Program-made: the position numbers and the translations under genes
Source: an uncultured Mycolicibacterium sp.
Lineage (GTDB): Bacteria > Actinomycetota > Actinomycetes > Mycobacteriales > Mycobacteriaceae
Reading direction: 5' to 3'
DNA: 64,000 nt
Assembly: GCF_937941905.1 (NCBI RefSeq)
Contig: NZ_CALDGS010000116.1
Location: 1-64,000 of the forward strand
Part shown: positions 7,930 through 16,501 of the stretch, in pieces
How positions within the stretch are numbered: position 1 is the first letter of the stretch
Layout: each line of letters starts with the position of its first letter
The notes under the pieces: generated by a model
What the model was told of the DNA's origin: nothing
Database searches by the model: none
Seen by the model: only the letters and a program-made list of their open reading frames with translations

Positions 7930-9408
7930 GTGTCCGAACCCGTCCCCACCGTCCCCACCACCCCCGGCGCCACCGGCGGCGCCGCGGCGGAGGAACACGG
8001 CCTGCGCCGCGGCGCGATCAACTGGCGCCAGGTCGCGATCCTGTCCATCGCCGGTTGCGGCCCGGCCTCGGTGATCGCGCTCAACCTGCAGTTCATGGGC
8101 CAGTTCGCCGGTGCCGCACTGGTGCTGGCGTTCGTGCTGGTCTGGCCCGGCATCCTGCTGCTGGTCAACACCTTCGCCGAGTTCTCCAAGCGGCTGCCCA
8201 CCTCCGGCGGCCTGTACACCTGGAACTCCAAGGCCTGGGGGCCCAACGTCGGCTTCGTCTACGGCTGGACGTTCATCGGCGCCTACATGGTGTTCTCCGC
8301 GGCCGGCTTCGCGGTGTTCGGCGGCTGGGTCGAGGAGTGGCTGCGCGGCCAGTTCGGCATCGGAATCCCGTGGTGGGTCTTCACCTTCGTGGCACTGGCC
8401 TACGTGTCGGTGCTGGCCTACCTGGGCATCAGCCAGTCCCTGCACGCCGCCCTGGGGCTGCTCGCGCTGGAGATCATCATCCTGCTGGCGCTGTCGGCGT
8501 GGATCGTCGTGACCGGGCCGAGGTCCGGCGGCGGATTCGGCACCGCGCCGTTCGAGCTGTCCTCGGCCGGGGCGCTCGGTCTGGGCGGGGTCGGGCTGGC
8601 CATGTGCTACGGGGTGCTCTCGCACGTCGGCATCGAGGAGGGCGCGACCCTGGGCCAGGAGGTCACCGACCCGCGCCGGCAGATCCCGCGCGGGCTGTGG
8701 GTGGCCGCGGTGGTGGTGCCGGTGTTCTACATCGTGGTGGCCTACGCCATGGTCTACGGCTACGGCATCGACAACATGGCGGCGTTCGGCGAGGACCCGG
8801 CACCGCTGCAGACCATCGCCGAGACCTACTGGGGCCAGGCGGGTCTGACCGTGGTGGTGCTCGCCACGCTGAGCAGCATTCTGGCCTTCAGCCAGACCGC
8901 CTTCCTGGCCGGCGCCCGGGTGCTCTACACGCTGGGCCGCGAGCAGGTGCTGCCGCCGGTGCTGGGCCGGGTGTCGGCGCGGCAGACGCCGGGGGTGGCG
9001 ATCGCGGTGATGGCGGTCATCTCGATGCTGCTCGGCGTGCCGTTGGCGTTCCTGGTCGGCCCGTTCAACGTGTGGGGCTACTTCGGGTTCCTGATCTCGA
9101 TCGCGTTCCTGGTGTCCTACATCCTGACCAACGTCGGCCTGGTGCGGTACATGCGCCGCATCGGCGAGTTCCACTGGTTCCGCCACGGCGTGCTCGGCGC
9201 CCTCGGCTCGGTGCTGTTCCTGTACCCGCTGTACAAGACGGTGTGGCCGCTGCAGCCCGGTATCTACGGTGCGCTGCCGTTCGTGTACCTGGCCTGGATC
9301 GTGGCCGGGGTGGTGCTGCTGGCCTACACGCTGCGCCGGCGACCGCACGTCATGGCGCGCATCGGCACCTCGCTGGCCGACGACACCGAACCGGTCACCG
9401 GCGGCTGA
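7930..9408 (+). CDS. APC-superfamily amino acid/amine permease
   Basis: The GTG start at 7930 is preceded by a CGGAGG site. The 492-residue product has a hydrophilic N-terminus of about 35 residues and about 12 membrane segments. The first contains the APC sequence SIAGCGPASVIALNLQF; LPTSGGLYTW is the family signature after segment 2. It is the last gene of the operon and is the obvious importer of the amine substrate (basic or neutral amino compounds, with proton or antiport coupling). It is followed by a strong hairpin at 9442-9490. Confidence 0.88.
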   Translation: MSEPVPTVPTTPGATGGAAAEEHGLRRGAINWRQVAILSIAGCGPASVIALNLQFMGQFAGAALVLAFVLVWPGILLLVNTFAEFSKRLPTSGGLYTWNSKAWGPNVGFVYGWTFIGAYMVFSAAGFAVFGGWVEEWLRGQFGIGIPWWVFTFVALAYVSVLAYLGISQSLHAALGLLALEIIILLALSAWIVVTGPRSGGGFGTAPFELSSAGALGLGGVGLAMCYGVLSHVGIEEGATLGQEVTDPRRQIPRGLWVAAVVVPVFYIVVAYAMVYGYGIDNMAAFGEDPAPLQTIAETYWGQAGLTVVVLATLSSILAFSQTAFLAGARVLYTLGREQVLPPVLGRVSARQTPGVAIAVMAVISMLLGVPLAFLVGPFNVWGYFGFLISIAFLVSYILTNVGLVRYMRRIGEFHWFRHGVLGALGSVLFLYPLYKTVWPLQPGIYGALPFVYLAWIVAGVVLLAYTLRRRPHVMARIGTSLADDTEPVTGG

Positions 9409-9441
9409 TCGGCTGCACCACAGCCTGTTTCCCCCCTCCCC

Positions 9442-9490
9442 GCCCGCCGGCCACCCACCCCTCCGACACGCTTCCGGGTGGCCGGCGGGC
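9442..9490. terminator. 15-bp GC hairpin after the amine operon
   Basis: Arms 9442-9456 and 9476-9490 are perfectly complementary over 15 bp with a 19-base loop. There is no T tract, as is common for mycobacterial intrinsic terminators. It lies between the permease stop and the decarboxylase start, and suggests that the decarboxylase at 9511 is a separate transcription unit. Because the right arm ends 20 bases before that start, it could also act as a regulatory hairpin for it. Confidence 0.55.
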
Positions 9491-9510
9491 CCCCGGTACG
9501 GTCATGGGCC

Positions 9511-10902
9511 ATGACCGATCGCACCGCCGGACTCGATACCGCCGCCCGCCACGCCCGCGCCTTCCTGGCCTCGCTCGACGACCGACCGGTCGCCGCCCGC
9601 GCCGACGCGGCCGCCGTGCGGGCGCGGCTCGGCGGCCCGGTGCCCGAACGCGGTGAGGACCCCGACGCGGTGGTCACCGCGCTGGCCGAGGGCGCCGAGC
9701 CCGGGCTGGTCGCCAGTGCCGGCCCGCGCCACTTCGGCTTCGTCATCGGCGGCGCCCTGCCCGCCGCCCTGGCCGCCGACTGGCTGGTCGCGGCATGGGA
9801 CCAGTGCGGCGCGTTCTACGTGCTGTCCCCGGCGGCGACCGCCATCGAGGAGATCGCCGCGGAGTGGACGCTGTCGCTGCTCGGCCTGCCCGACACCGCC
9901 AGCGTCGGCTTCGTCACCGGCGCGCAGGGTGCCAACATCACCTGCCTGGCCGCGGCCCGGCACGCTGTGCTGGCCCGGGCCGGCTGGGACGTGGCCGCGC
10001 GCGGGCTGATCGGGGCGCCGCCGCTGCGGGTGATCTGCGGTGCGCAGGCGCACGTCACCATCGACGCCGCGCTGCGGCTGCTGGGTCTGGGTGCGCAGAC
10101 CGCGATCCGGGTGCCCGCCGACGGCCAGGGCCGGATGGATCCCGTCGCGCTACGCGAGATCCTGGCCGCCGCAACGGGTCCGACCATCGTCTGCGCGCAG
10201 GCCGGCAACGTGTCCACCGGGGCGTTCGACGACTTCGAGGCGATCGCCGACGCCTGCGCCGAGCACGGCGCGTGGCTGCACGTCGACGGCGCCTTCGGGC
10301 TGTGGGCGGCCGCCGCCCCGTCGACCCGGCACCTGGTGCGCGGCGTCGAACGCGCCGACTCCTGGGGCGTGGACGCGCACAAGTGGCTCAACGTGCCGTT
10401 CGACGCCGCGATGGCGATCGTCGCCGACCCGGCCGCGCACACCGCCGCGATGAGCCTGACCGGGCCGTACCTGGTCACCGAACCCGGCCGCCGCGACGGC
10501 ACCAACTACGTGCCGGAGAGCACCCGCCGGGCCCGGTCGATCCCGGTCTACGCCGCCATCCGGTCGCTGGGCCGCGCCGGCATCGCCGAACTGGTGGAAC
10601 GCAACTGCGCCCAGGCCCGCCGGATGGCCGAGCGGCTGGCCGGGATCCCGGGCGTGCGGATCCTCAACGAGGTGGTGCTCAACCAGGTGCTGGCCCGGCT
10701 GCCCGGCGGCGAGCCGGCCGCCCGGGCGGCCATCGCCGCGGTGCAGCGCGACGGCACCTGCTGGGTGGGCGGCACCACCTGGCAGGGCGAGTACGTGCTG
10801 CGGGTGTCGGTCTCGAACTGGTCGACCACCGACGCCGACATCGACCGGTCCGCCGCGGCCATCGCCGCCGCGGTCGCGCAGGCCCGAGGCGCCGGGGTCT
10901 AG
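9511..10902 (+). CDS. PLP-dependent group II decarboxylase family (aromatic amino acid/glutamate type)
   Basis: I chose the ATG at 9511; an in-frame GTG at 9478 lies inside the upstream hairpin. The 463-residue protein has the group II decarboxylase fold. The PLP lysine is Lys291 in VDAHKWLNVPFDAA, the ring-stacking region is HVTIDAALRLLG, and the Asp pairing with the pyridine nitrogen is in LHVDGAFG. The C-terminal RVSVSNWSTTDADID segment is also typical. Such enzymes turn an amino acid into an amine plus CO2; a few act as aldehyde synthases. The substrate is not readable from sequence. It follows the amine operon, so it may supply or process related amines, but the hairpin between argues for separate control. 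Confidence 0.87.
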   Translation: MTDRTAGLDTAARHARAFLASLDDRPVAARADAAAVRARLGGPVPERGEDPDAVVTALAEGAEPGLVASAGPRHFGFVIGGALPAALAADWLVAAWDQCGAFYVLSPAATAIEEIAAEWTLSLLGLPDTASVGFVTGAQGANITCLAAARHAVLARAGWDVAARGLIGAPPLRVICGAQAHVTIDAALRLLGLGAQTAIRVPADGQGRMDPVALREILAAATGPTIVCAQAGNVSTGAFDDFEAIADACAEHGAWLHVDGAFGLWAAAAPSTRHLVRGVERADSWGVDAHKWLNVPFDAAMAIVADPAAHTAAMSLTGPYLVTEPGRRDGTNYVPESTRRARSIPVYAAIRSLGRAGIAELVERNCAQARRMAERLAGIPGVRILNEVVLNQVLARLPGGEPAARAAIAAVQRDGTCWVGGTTWQGEYVLRVSVSNWSTTDADIDRSAAAIAAAVAQARGAGV

Positions 10903-10914
10903 GGGTGTCGGGGT

Positions 10915-11733
10915 CTAGGTGCGCCGGGGCCCGAACCGCGGCGCGGTGAAGTCGATCTGGGCCGCCGGATTGGCCACCGCGGTCACCAGGCCGGTGCCGA
11001 ACGGGCCGGCCGAGTCGAACAGGGTGGCCGAACCCACCGCCACCCCGTCGGCGGCGTGGTGCGAATCGGCCTGCACGCCGACCCATTCGTCGACCGGCAA
11101 CCGGCTCAGCCCGACGGTGAGATCGCCGTTGATGTAGCCGATGCCGCGGGTGCCGAGGTTGGTGACCAGGCTGGTCGCCTCGGCCGCGATCACCGCCCGG
11201 GTCAGCGGCGAGTTCGGCCGGCCCGCCACCACCTGCAGCGGATTGGTGAAGAACCGCTTGCGCGAGGCGTTCTGGTGGTCGGCACTGTCGCGGCTCCAGC
11301 CCGCGTCGTCGCTGCCGATCCGGACCGTGCCGCCGTCGTCGACCGGCGGCGCGTCGAAATGCGTTCGGGCCCGCCACAACTCGCCGGGCGGCGGGGCGCT
11401 GCGCCGGAACCACAGCAGCCCGGCCCGGGCCACCACCCGGTCGTCCTGCACCACCTCGCACTCGGCGCTGCGCACCCGGCGGCCGTCGCGCACCAGCCGG
11501 GACCGCACGGTGGTGGGCCGGCTGCGGGCGGCGCGGAACAGGTCCACGGTCAGCCGGGCCGGCTGGAACCCGTCGACGCCGCCGTCGCGCTCCAGCACCA
11601 TCGCGGCCAGGCCGACCAGTGCCGGGCCGGTCAGGTGGTCCTCGCCCCAGTAGCTCAGGGCCAGCCGGGTGGGCAGGAACGCGCCGCCCTCCCCCGGCGT
11701 GAAGTACGCCCTCGGATCCGTCGTCGCAGGCAC
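10915..11733 (-). CDS. Acyl-CoA thioesterase-like double-hotdog protein
   Basis: The GTG at 11733 gives 272 residues; the frame is open further upstream but without a plausible start. Two hotdog halves can be traced. The N-terminal half contains TRLALSYWGEDHLTGPALVGL and GFQPARLTVDLFRA, and the C-terminal half contains NGDLTVGLSRLP and SATLFDSAGPFGTG. The overall pattern matches the TesB-like thioesterase superfamily proteins common in mycobacteria. They hydrolyse or bind acyl-CoAs, but catalytic residues are poorly conserved and the substrate is unknown. It converges on the decarboxylase with 12 bp between stops and diverges from the MFS exporter gene. Confidence 0.75.
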   Translation of the reverse strand: MPATTDPRAYFTPGEGGAFLPTRLALSYWGEDHLTGPALVGLAAMVLERDGGVDGFQPARLTVDLFRAARSRPTTVRSRLVRDGRRVRSAECEVVQDDRVVARAGLLWFRRSAPPPGELWRARTHFDAPPVDDGGTVRIGSDDAGWSRDSADHQNASRKRFFTNPLQVVAGRPNSPLTRAVIAAEATSLVTNLGTRGIGYINGDLTVGLSRLPVDEWVGVQADSHHAADGVAVGSATLFDSAGPFGTGLVTAVANPAAQIDFTAPRFGPRRT

Positions 11734-11827
11734 GCGGGCATGATCGCACCCCGCCCTCCGGCCGCTCCGCGGCGCCCCGCCATAATCGAGACAAACCCAT
11801 AGGCAAGCTAACGATCGGAGTGGATTG

Positions 11828-13294
11828 GTGGGGAAGGCTGCGACACGGACCGGTCGCGGGCCGACCCGCCCCCGGCGCCCGGACCGCACCGGGCTGCTCG
11901 TTGCCGGGCTGAGCCTGGTGGCGCTGACCGTCGCGGTGCTGCAGACGGCGGTGGTGCCGGTGCTCGGCGTGATCGCCGATCAGTTGCACGCCTCACCGGT
12001 CGCGGTGAGCTGGGCGGTCACCGCCAACCTGCTGGCGGCCGCGGCCGCGACCCCGGTGCTGGGCCGACTGGCCGACCTGTACCGCAAGAAGACGGTGCTG
12101 CTCGCCGTGCTTGCGGTGGTGCTGGCCGGGTCGGTGCTGGCCGCCGCCGTGGCCACCCTGCCGGCGCTGATCGTCGCGCGGGTGCTGCAGGGCGCCTCCT
12201 ACGCGCTCTACCCGATCGGGGTGGCGATTCTGCGCGAGGAACTGCCCCCGCACCGGCTCAACCGGGCGCTGACCGTGCTGTCGGCCACGCTGGGCTTCGG
12301 CGGCGGGGCCGGGTTGGTGGTCACCGGCCTGCTCATGGCCGGCGACGCCGACTACCGCCGGGTGTTCTGGCTGGCCACCGTGTTCACCACGGTGGTGCTC
12401 CTGGTCGCCGCCGCGGTGGTGCCGCGCCGGGACCGCACCGGCACCGGCACCGTCGACTGGGTCGGGGCGGCCGGACTGGCCGCCGGGCTCTCGGCGGTGC
12501 TGCTGGCCATCACCCAGGGCGGTGCCTGGGGCTGGACCTCGCCGTGGCCGGCCGCGGCCGGCCTCGGCGGCGCGGCCCTGCTCGGCGGCTGGTGGTGGTG
12601 GGAGCGGCGGGTCCCCCATCCGCTGGTGAGCACCCGGATGCTGGCCCGCCGGGCGATGCTGCTCACCAACGCCGCCACGGTGCTCGTCGGGATGGGGCTG
12701 TACTTCAGCTTCCTCGGCCTGACCCAGTTCGTGCAGGCGCCGCGGGACCGGACCGGCTACGGCTTCTCCGCCGACGTGCTCTCGGCCGCCGTGGTCTTCC
12801 TGCTGCCCGGTGCGCTGGCCGGGTTCGCCGTCGCGATGGTCAGCGGCCGCTGGATCGACCGGTTCGGGGCCCGGCGGGTGCTCGCGGTGGCCGCGCTGGT
12901 CGGGGTGTGCGGGTTCGGCTGGCTGGCGCTGGCCCACGACCGGGGCTGGCAGGTGATCGTGGCCGGGCTGCTCACCAACGTCTACATCAGCCTGGGCTAC
13001 GGGGCGCTGCCGGCGCTCGTGGTGGCCGAGGCGGGCCCGGGCGAGACCGGGGTGGCCACCGGCATGAACGCGATCGCGCGCACCGTCGGCAGCTCGGTGG
13101 CCGCGGCGGTGGTGGCGGTCCTGTTGGCCCGGACCGGGCCGAGCGGGCTGCCGGTGGAGGGGTCCTACGTGGCCACCTTCGCCGCCGGGGCGGTGACCGC
13201 GGCGCTGGCGATGGTGCTCATCGGGGTGTCCCGGGCACACGACGGCTCGACCGCGGCCCTGGAGGCGCGGGCCATGAACCACGAATGGGGCTGA
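11828..13294 (+). CDS. MFS drug:H+ antiporter-type exporter
   Basis: I chose the GTG at 11828, 7 bp after a GGAG site; a TTG one codon earlier is also possible. The 488-residue product has 13-14 predicted membrane segments. The MFS loop 2-3 motif is present as LGRLADLYRKKTVLL, and the antiporter motif in segment 5 reads LSATLGFGGGAGLVVTG. The layout, with a break after GTVDWVGAAGLAAGL, is that of the 14-segment DHA2 multidrug family. Substrate unknown. It is divergent from the thioesterase-like gene (95-bp gap) and convergent with the START-like gene. Confidence 0.87.
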   Translation: MGKAATRTGRGPTRPRRPDRTGLLVAGLSLVALTVAVLQTAVVPVLGVIADQLHASPVAVSWAVTANLLAAAAATPVLGRLADLYRKKTVLLAVLAVVLAGSVLAAAVATLPALIVARVLQGASYALYPIGVAILREELPPHRLNRALTVLSATLGFGGGAGLVVTGLLMAGDADYRRVFWLATVFTTVVLLVAAAVVPRRDRTGTGTVDWVGAAGLAAGLSAVLLAITQGGAWGWTSPWPAAAGLGGAALLGGWWWWERRVPHPLVSTRMLARRAMLLTNAATVLVGMGLYFSFLGLTQFVQAPRDRTGYGFSADVLSAAVVFLLPGALAGFAVAMVSGRWIDRFGARRVLAVAALVGVCGFGWLALAHDRGWQVIVAGLLTNVYISLGYGALPALVVAEAGPGETGVATGMNAIARTVGSSVAAAVVAVLLARTGPSGLPVEGSYVATFAAGAVTAALAMVLIGVSRAHDGSTAALEARAMNHEWG

Positions 13295-13332
13295 GCATCC
13301 GGTCCGATGAGTATCCGGCCCGATGCGGCCGC

Positions 13333-13761
13333 TCAGCCCAGCCGGGCGAGGTTGGTCACCGACCGGCGCACGTCCGACGCCACCACCCGGGCGACCAGGT
13401 CCCCGACCCGGGTGCTCAGCAGTCCGCCGGCCAGGTCGGCGACCACCCGGAAGGTGGAGCCGGGCCGGTTCTCGGCCACCGACAGGGTCAGCCCGATTCG
13501 CACCCCGCCGCGGCCGCGGCCGGCCAGCTCGATCCGGTCGGGTGCGTCGTAGCGGGTCACCCGCCAGGCCACGACGTTGCGGAACCCCTTCACCCGGATC
13601 AGTGCGCGCACCGTGGTGCCCACCCCGATCCGGTCGGGCACCGGGCCGCGCCAGCCCGCGAAGATCGTCAACCACTCGCCGAACCGGCGCAGATCCGACG
13701 CCACCGCCCAGGCCCGCTGCGGGCTCATCGGCGAGGACACCGCCACGTCCACCGTTGCCAT
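13333..13761 (-). CDS. SRPBCC (START/polyketide cyclase-like) lipid-pocket protein
   Basis: This is a 142-residue single-domain protein of the SRPBCC helix-grip fold. It begins with the usual VDVAVSSPMSPQRAWAVASD segment, and FGEWLTIFAGWRG and STFRVVADLAGGLL mark the later strands and long C-terminal helix. Such proteins bind hydrophobic ligands, and mycobacteria have many of uncertain role. The start ATG at 13761 has no strong ribosome site. No functional link with its convergent MFS neighbour can be shown. Confidence 0.82.
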   Translation of the reverse strand: MATVDVAVSSPMSPQRAWAVASDLRRFGEWLTIFAGWRGPVPDRIGVGTTVRALIRVKGFRNVVAWRVTRYDAPDRIELAGRGRGGVRIGLTLSVAENRPGSTFRVVADLAGGLLSTRVGDLVARVVASDVRRSVTNLARLG

Positions 13762-14055
13762 ACCGGACCACTACCCCGCCCGGTCCCTGCCGTAACCCCG
13801 CCCGGGGTGCGCCATTCGGCCGCGCGCGGAACCGCCGGTTGGGATCATGGGAGGTGACGGATCCGCGGTTCGACATGCAGACCACTTGAATCGTCGGTAT
13901 AACGGCACCCAAACAACAGAATCCATCGTCGGCAGACGGACTTGTTGCGGAAACAGTTGCGAAGACGCTCACGATCCGCAATCGTTTAGTCAGCCGTCAC
14001 ACGAACGGTGCGATTCGAGCGATCGACTCGCCGCGGACCTTGAAGGAGGACCCAG
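13762..14055. promoter_or_regulatory. Promoter and leader region of the polyamine-type ABC operon
   Basis: This 294-bp gap is clearly AT-richer than the surrounding genes. TATAAC at 13898-13903 is a good mycobacterial -10 candidate; no matching -35 is obvious. It would give a leader of about 145 bases ending in a near-perfect AAGGAGGA site at 14043-14050. A 70-codon open frame inside it (13847-14059) has non-coding base use and I do not count it. No known riboswitch pattern is apparent. Confidence 0.4.
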
Positions 14056-15252
14056 CTGACTGGCACAGACACCACCGCCCTGGGCAACTCCACCGGACAG
14101 GGCGGTGCGGCACCGGCGACCGAGCGCCGACCGGTGATCGAGATCGACCACGTCACGAAGCGCTTCGCGGACTACGTGGCAGTCGCCGACGCCGACTTCA
14201 CCATCGGGGCCGGTGAGTTCTTCTCGCTGCTGGGTCCGTCCGGCTGCGGAAAGACCACGACGCTGCGCATGATCGCCGGGTTCGAGACCCCGACCGAGGG
14301 GGCGATCCGGCTCGAGGGCGTCGACGTCTCGCAGGTGCCGCCGCACAAGCGCAACGTCAACACCGTCTTCCAGCACTACGCGCTGTTCCCGCACATGACC
14401 GTGTGGGACAACGTGGCCTACGGCCCCCGCGCCAAGAAGCTCGACAAGGCCGAGATCAAGCGCCGCGTCGACGAACTGCTCGAGGTGGTCCGGCTGGCCG
14501 ACTTCGCCAAGCGTAAGCCGGGCCAGCTCTCCGGCGGCCAGCAGCAGCGCGTGGCGCTGGCCCGGGCGCTGGTGAACTATCCCTCGGCGCTGCTGCTCGA
14601 CGAACCGCTCGGCGCCCTGGACCTCAAGCTGCGCCACGCGATGCAGTTCGAGCTCAAGCGCATCCAGCGCGAGGTCGGCATCACGTTCGTCTACGTGACG
14701 CACGACCAGGAGGAGGCGCTCACGATGAGCGACCGGATCGCGGTCATGAACGCCGGCAACGTCGAGCAGATCGGCACCCCGACCGAGATCTACGAACGGC
14801 CGGCCACCGTGTTCGTCGCCAACTTCATCGGGCAGGCCAACCTGTGGCCCGGCCGGCTGGTCCGCGCCGACGGCAAGTACGTCGAGGTGTCGGTGCTCGG
14901 CGGCACGCTGCGCGCCCGGCCCGGCGACACCGCCATCGAACCGGGTGGCCACGCCACCCTGATGGTGCGCCCGGAACGGGTCCGGGTGTCGATGGAACAG
15001 CCCACCGGCGAGGTGGTCTCGGTCCGCGCGACGGTGACCGACCTGACCTTCCAGGGCCCGGTGGTGCGGGTGTCGCTGGCCGCGCCGGACGACACCGCGA
15101 TCATCGCCCACGTCGGCCCCGAGGAGAACCTGCCGCTGCTGCGGCCCGGTGACCAGGTGTACGTGGGCTGGTCCCCGGACGCCTCGCTGGTCCTGCCCTC
15201 GGCAGACATCCCCACCACCGAGGACCTCGAGGAGATGCTCGAGGACTCCTAG
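14056..15252 (+). CDS. Spermidine/putrescine-type ABC importer ATPase (PotA-like)
   Basis: The ATPase shows Walker [12 protein letters not shown]-loop [11 protein letters not shown], signature LSGGQQQR, Walker [13 protein letters not shown] and the H-loop THDQEEA. A TOBE domain of about 110 residues follows, as in PotA/FbpC. The start is unusual: AAGGAGGA at 14043-14050 sits five bases before an in-frame CTG at 14056, and no ATG, GTG or TTG occurs in frame until GTG 14134, which has no ribosome site. I therefore prefer CTG (398 residues); with GTG 14134 it would be 372. It is the first gene of a four-gene importer operon and energises uptake of the solute bound by the lipoprotein at 15323. 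Confidence 0.88.
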   Translation: MTGTDTTALGNSTGQGGAAPATERRPVIEIDHVTKRFADYVAVADADFTIGAGEFFSLLGPSGCGKTTTLRMIAGFETPTEGAIRLEGVDVSQVPPHKRNVNTVFQHYALFPHMTVWDNVAYGPRAKKLDKAEIKRRVDELLEVVRLADFAKRKPGQLSGGQQQRVALARALVNYPSALLLDEPLGALDLKLRHAMQFELKRIQREVGITFVYVTHDQEEALTMSDRIAVMNAGNVEQIGTPTEIYERPATVFVANFIGQANLWPGRLVRADGKYVEVSVLGGTLRARPGDTAIEPGGHATLMVRPERVRVSMEQPTGEVVSVRATVTDLTFQGPVVRVSLAAPDDTAIIAHVGPEENLPLLRPGDQVYVGWSPDASLVLPSADIPTTEDLEEMLEDS

Positions 15253-15322
15253 CTGGCTGGTCCGGGTCCGGCAACGGCCCGGCCGACTCTCCCCCGCAAT
15301 TTCCGTGGAAAGGCACCCTGAC

Positions 15323-16498
15323 ATGCCCAACGAGATCGACCGGCAGTTGATCGCCCGCCTGGCCGCCAACCGCACCAGCCGGCGGCGGTTCATCGGTGGC
15401 AGCGCCGCCGCCGCGGCGGCCCTGGTCCTCGGGCCGTCCTTCCTGGCGGCCTGTGGTTCGGACAGCTCGTCGCAGGACGCCGGTGGCGGCGAGACCGACG
15501 AGAGCACGCTGCGGGTCTCGAACTGGCCGCTGTACATGGCCGACGGCTTCATCGCCGCGTTCCAGGCCGCGACCGGCCTCACCGTCGACTACAAAGAGGA
15601 CTTCAACGACAACGAGCAGTGGTTCGCCAAGGTCAAGGAACCGCTGAGCCGCAAGCACGACATCGGCGCCGACCTGGTCATCCCGACCGAGTTCATGGGG
15701 GCGCGGCTGCGCGGACTGGGCTGGCTCAACGAGATCAGTGACGCCGGGGTGCCCAACCGCAAGAACCTGCGGCCCGACCTGATTGACTCCCCGGTGGACC
15801 CGGGCCGCAAGTACCTGGCGCCGTACATGTCCGGCATGGTCGGCATCGCCTACAACAAGGCCGCCACCGGCCGGGAGATCCGCAGCATCGACGATCTGTG
15901 GGATCCCGAGTTCCGCGGCCGGGTCAGCCTGTTCTCCGACGCCCAGGACGGCCTCGGGATGATCATGCTGTCGCAGGGCAACAACCCCGAGGATCCGAAG
16001 ATGCCGGCCGTGCAGCAGGCCATCGACCTGGTGGCCGAGCAGAAGGAGAAGGGCCAGATCCGCCGCTTCACCGGCAACGACTACGCCGACGACCTGGCGG
16101 CCGGCAACATCGCGATCGCCCAGGCCTACTCCGGCGACATCGTGCAGCTGCAGGCCGACAACCCGGACCTGGAGTTCGTCGTGCCCGAGGCCGGCGGCAC
16201 CTCGTTCCTGGACACCATGGTGATCCCGTACACCACCCGCAACCAGAAGGGTGCGGAGGCCTGGATCAACTACATCTACGACCGGCCCAACTACGCCAAG
16301 CTCGTCGTCTACACCCAGTTCGTGCCGGTGCTCTCCGACATGACCGACGAGCTGGCCAAGCTGGATCCGGAGGTCGCCAACAACCCGCTGATCAACCCCT
16401 CGCAGGAGACCCTGGACAACATCTACACCTGGCCGGCGCTCACCGACGAGCAGACCCAAGAGATCAACACCGCCTACGCGGCGGTCACCGGCGGCTGA
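15323..16498 (+). CDS. Spermidine/putrescine-type solute-binding lipoprotein, Tat-exported
   Basis: The ATG at 15323 gives 391 residues. The N-terminus carries a twin-arginine motif S19-RRRFIG, a hydrophobic Ala-rich stretch and a lipobox LAAC with Cys44. It is therefore exported folded by Tat and lipidated by the Lgt/LspA pathway (an lgt gene lies at 24163). The mature part is a PotD/PotF-type periplasmic binding protein: RVSNWPLYMADG near the start, then DIGADLVIPTEF, YMSGMVGIAYNK and GDIVQLQADNPDLEFVVPEAGG, which contribute to the polyamine pocket in the family. Ligand specificity (putrescine, spermidine or another cation) is not determined. Its gap to the ATPase gene is 70 bp. Confidence 0.9.
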   Translation: MPNEIDRQLIARLAANRTSRRRFIGGSAAAAAALVLGPSFLAACGSDSSSQDAGGGETDESTLRVSNWPLYMADGFIAAFQAATGLTVDYKEDFNDNEQWFAKVKEPLSRKHDIGADLVIPTEFMGARLRGLGWLNEISDAGVPNRKNLRPDLIDSPVDPGRKYLAPYMSGMVGIAYNKAATGREIRSIDDLWDPEFRGRVSLFSDAQDGLGMIMLSQGNNPEDPKMPAVQQAIDLVAEQKEKGQIRRFTGNDYADDLAAGNIAIAQAYSGDIVQLQADNPDLEFVVPEAGGTSFLDTMVIPYTTRNQKGAEAWINYIYDRPNYAKLVVYTQFVPVLSDMTDELAKLDPEVANNPLINPSQETLDNIYTWPALTDEQTQEINTAYAAVTGG

Positions 16499-16501
16499 GC
16501 G

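Noticed and set aside
6405..9656. A 1083-codon plus-strand frame over the ligase and permease genes
   Set aside because: Shadow frame: Arg/Pro/Ala-rich translation without domains, while the other frame encodes two complete families.
13295..13332. Short direct repeat ATCCGG(T/C)CCGATG between convergent stops
   Set aside because: Only two imperfect copies of about 13 bp; too little to call a repeat family or terminator.
13847..14059. 70-codon frame ending in a CTGA overlap with the ABC ATPase start
   Set aside because: Attractive as an upstream ORF, but third positions are only moderately GC-rich unlike all real genes here, and it lies in an AT-rich promoter region.
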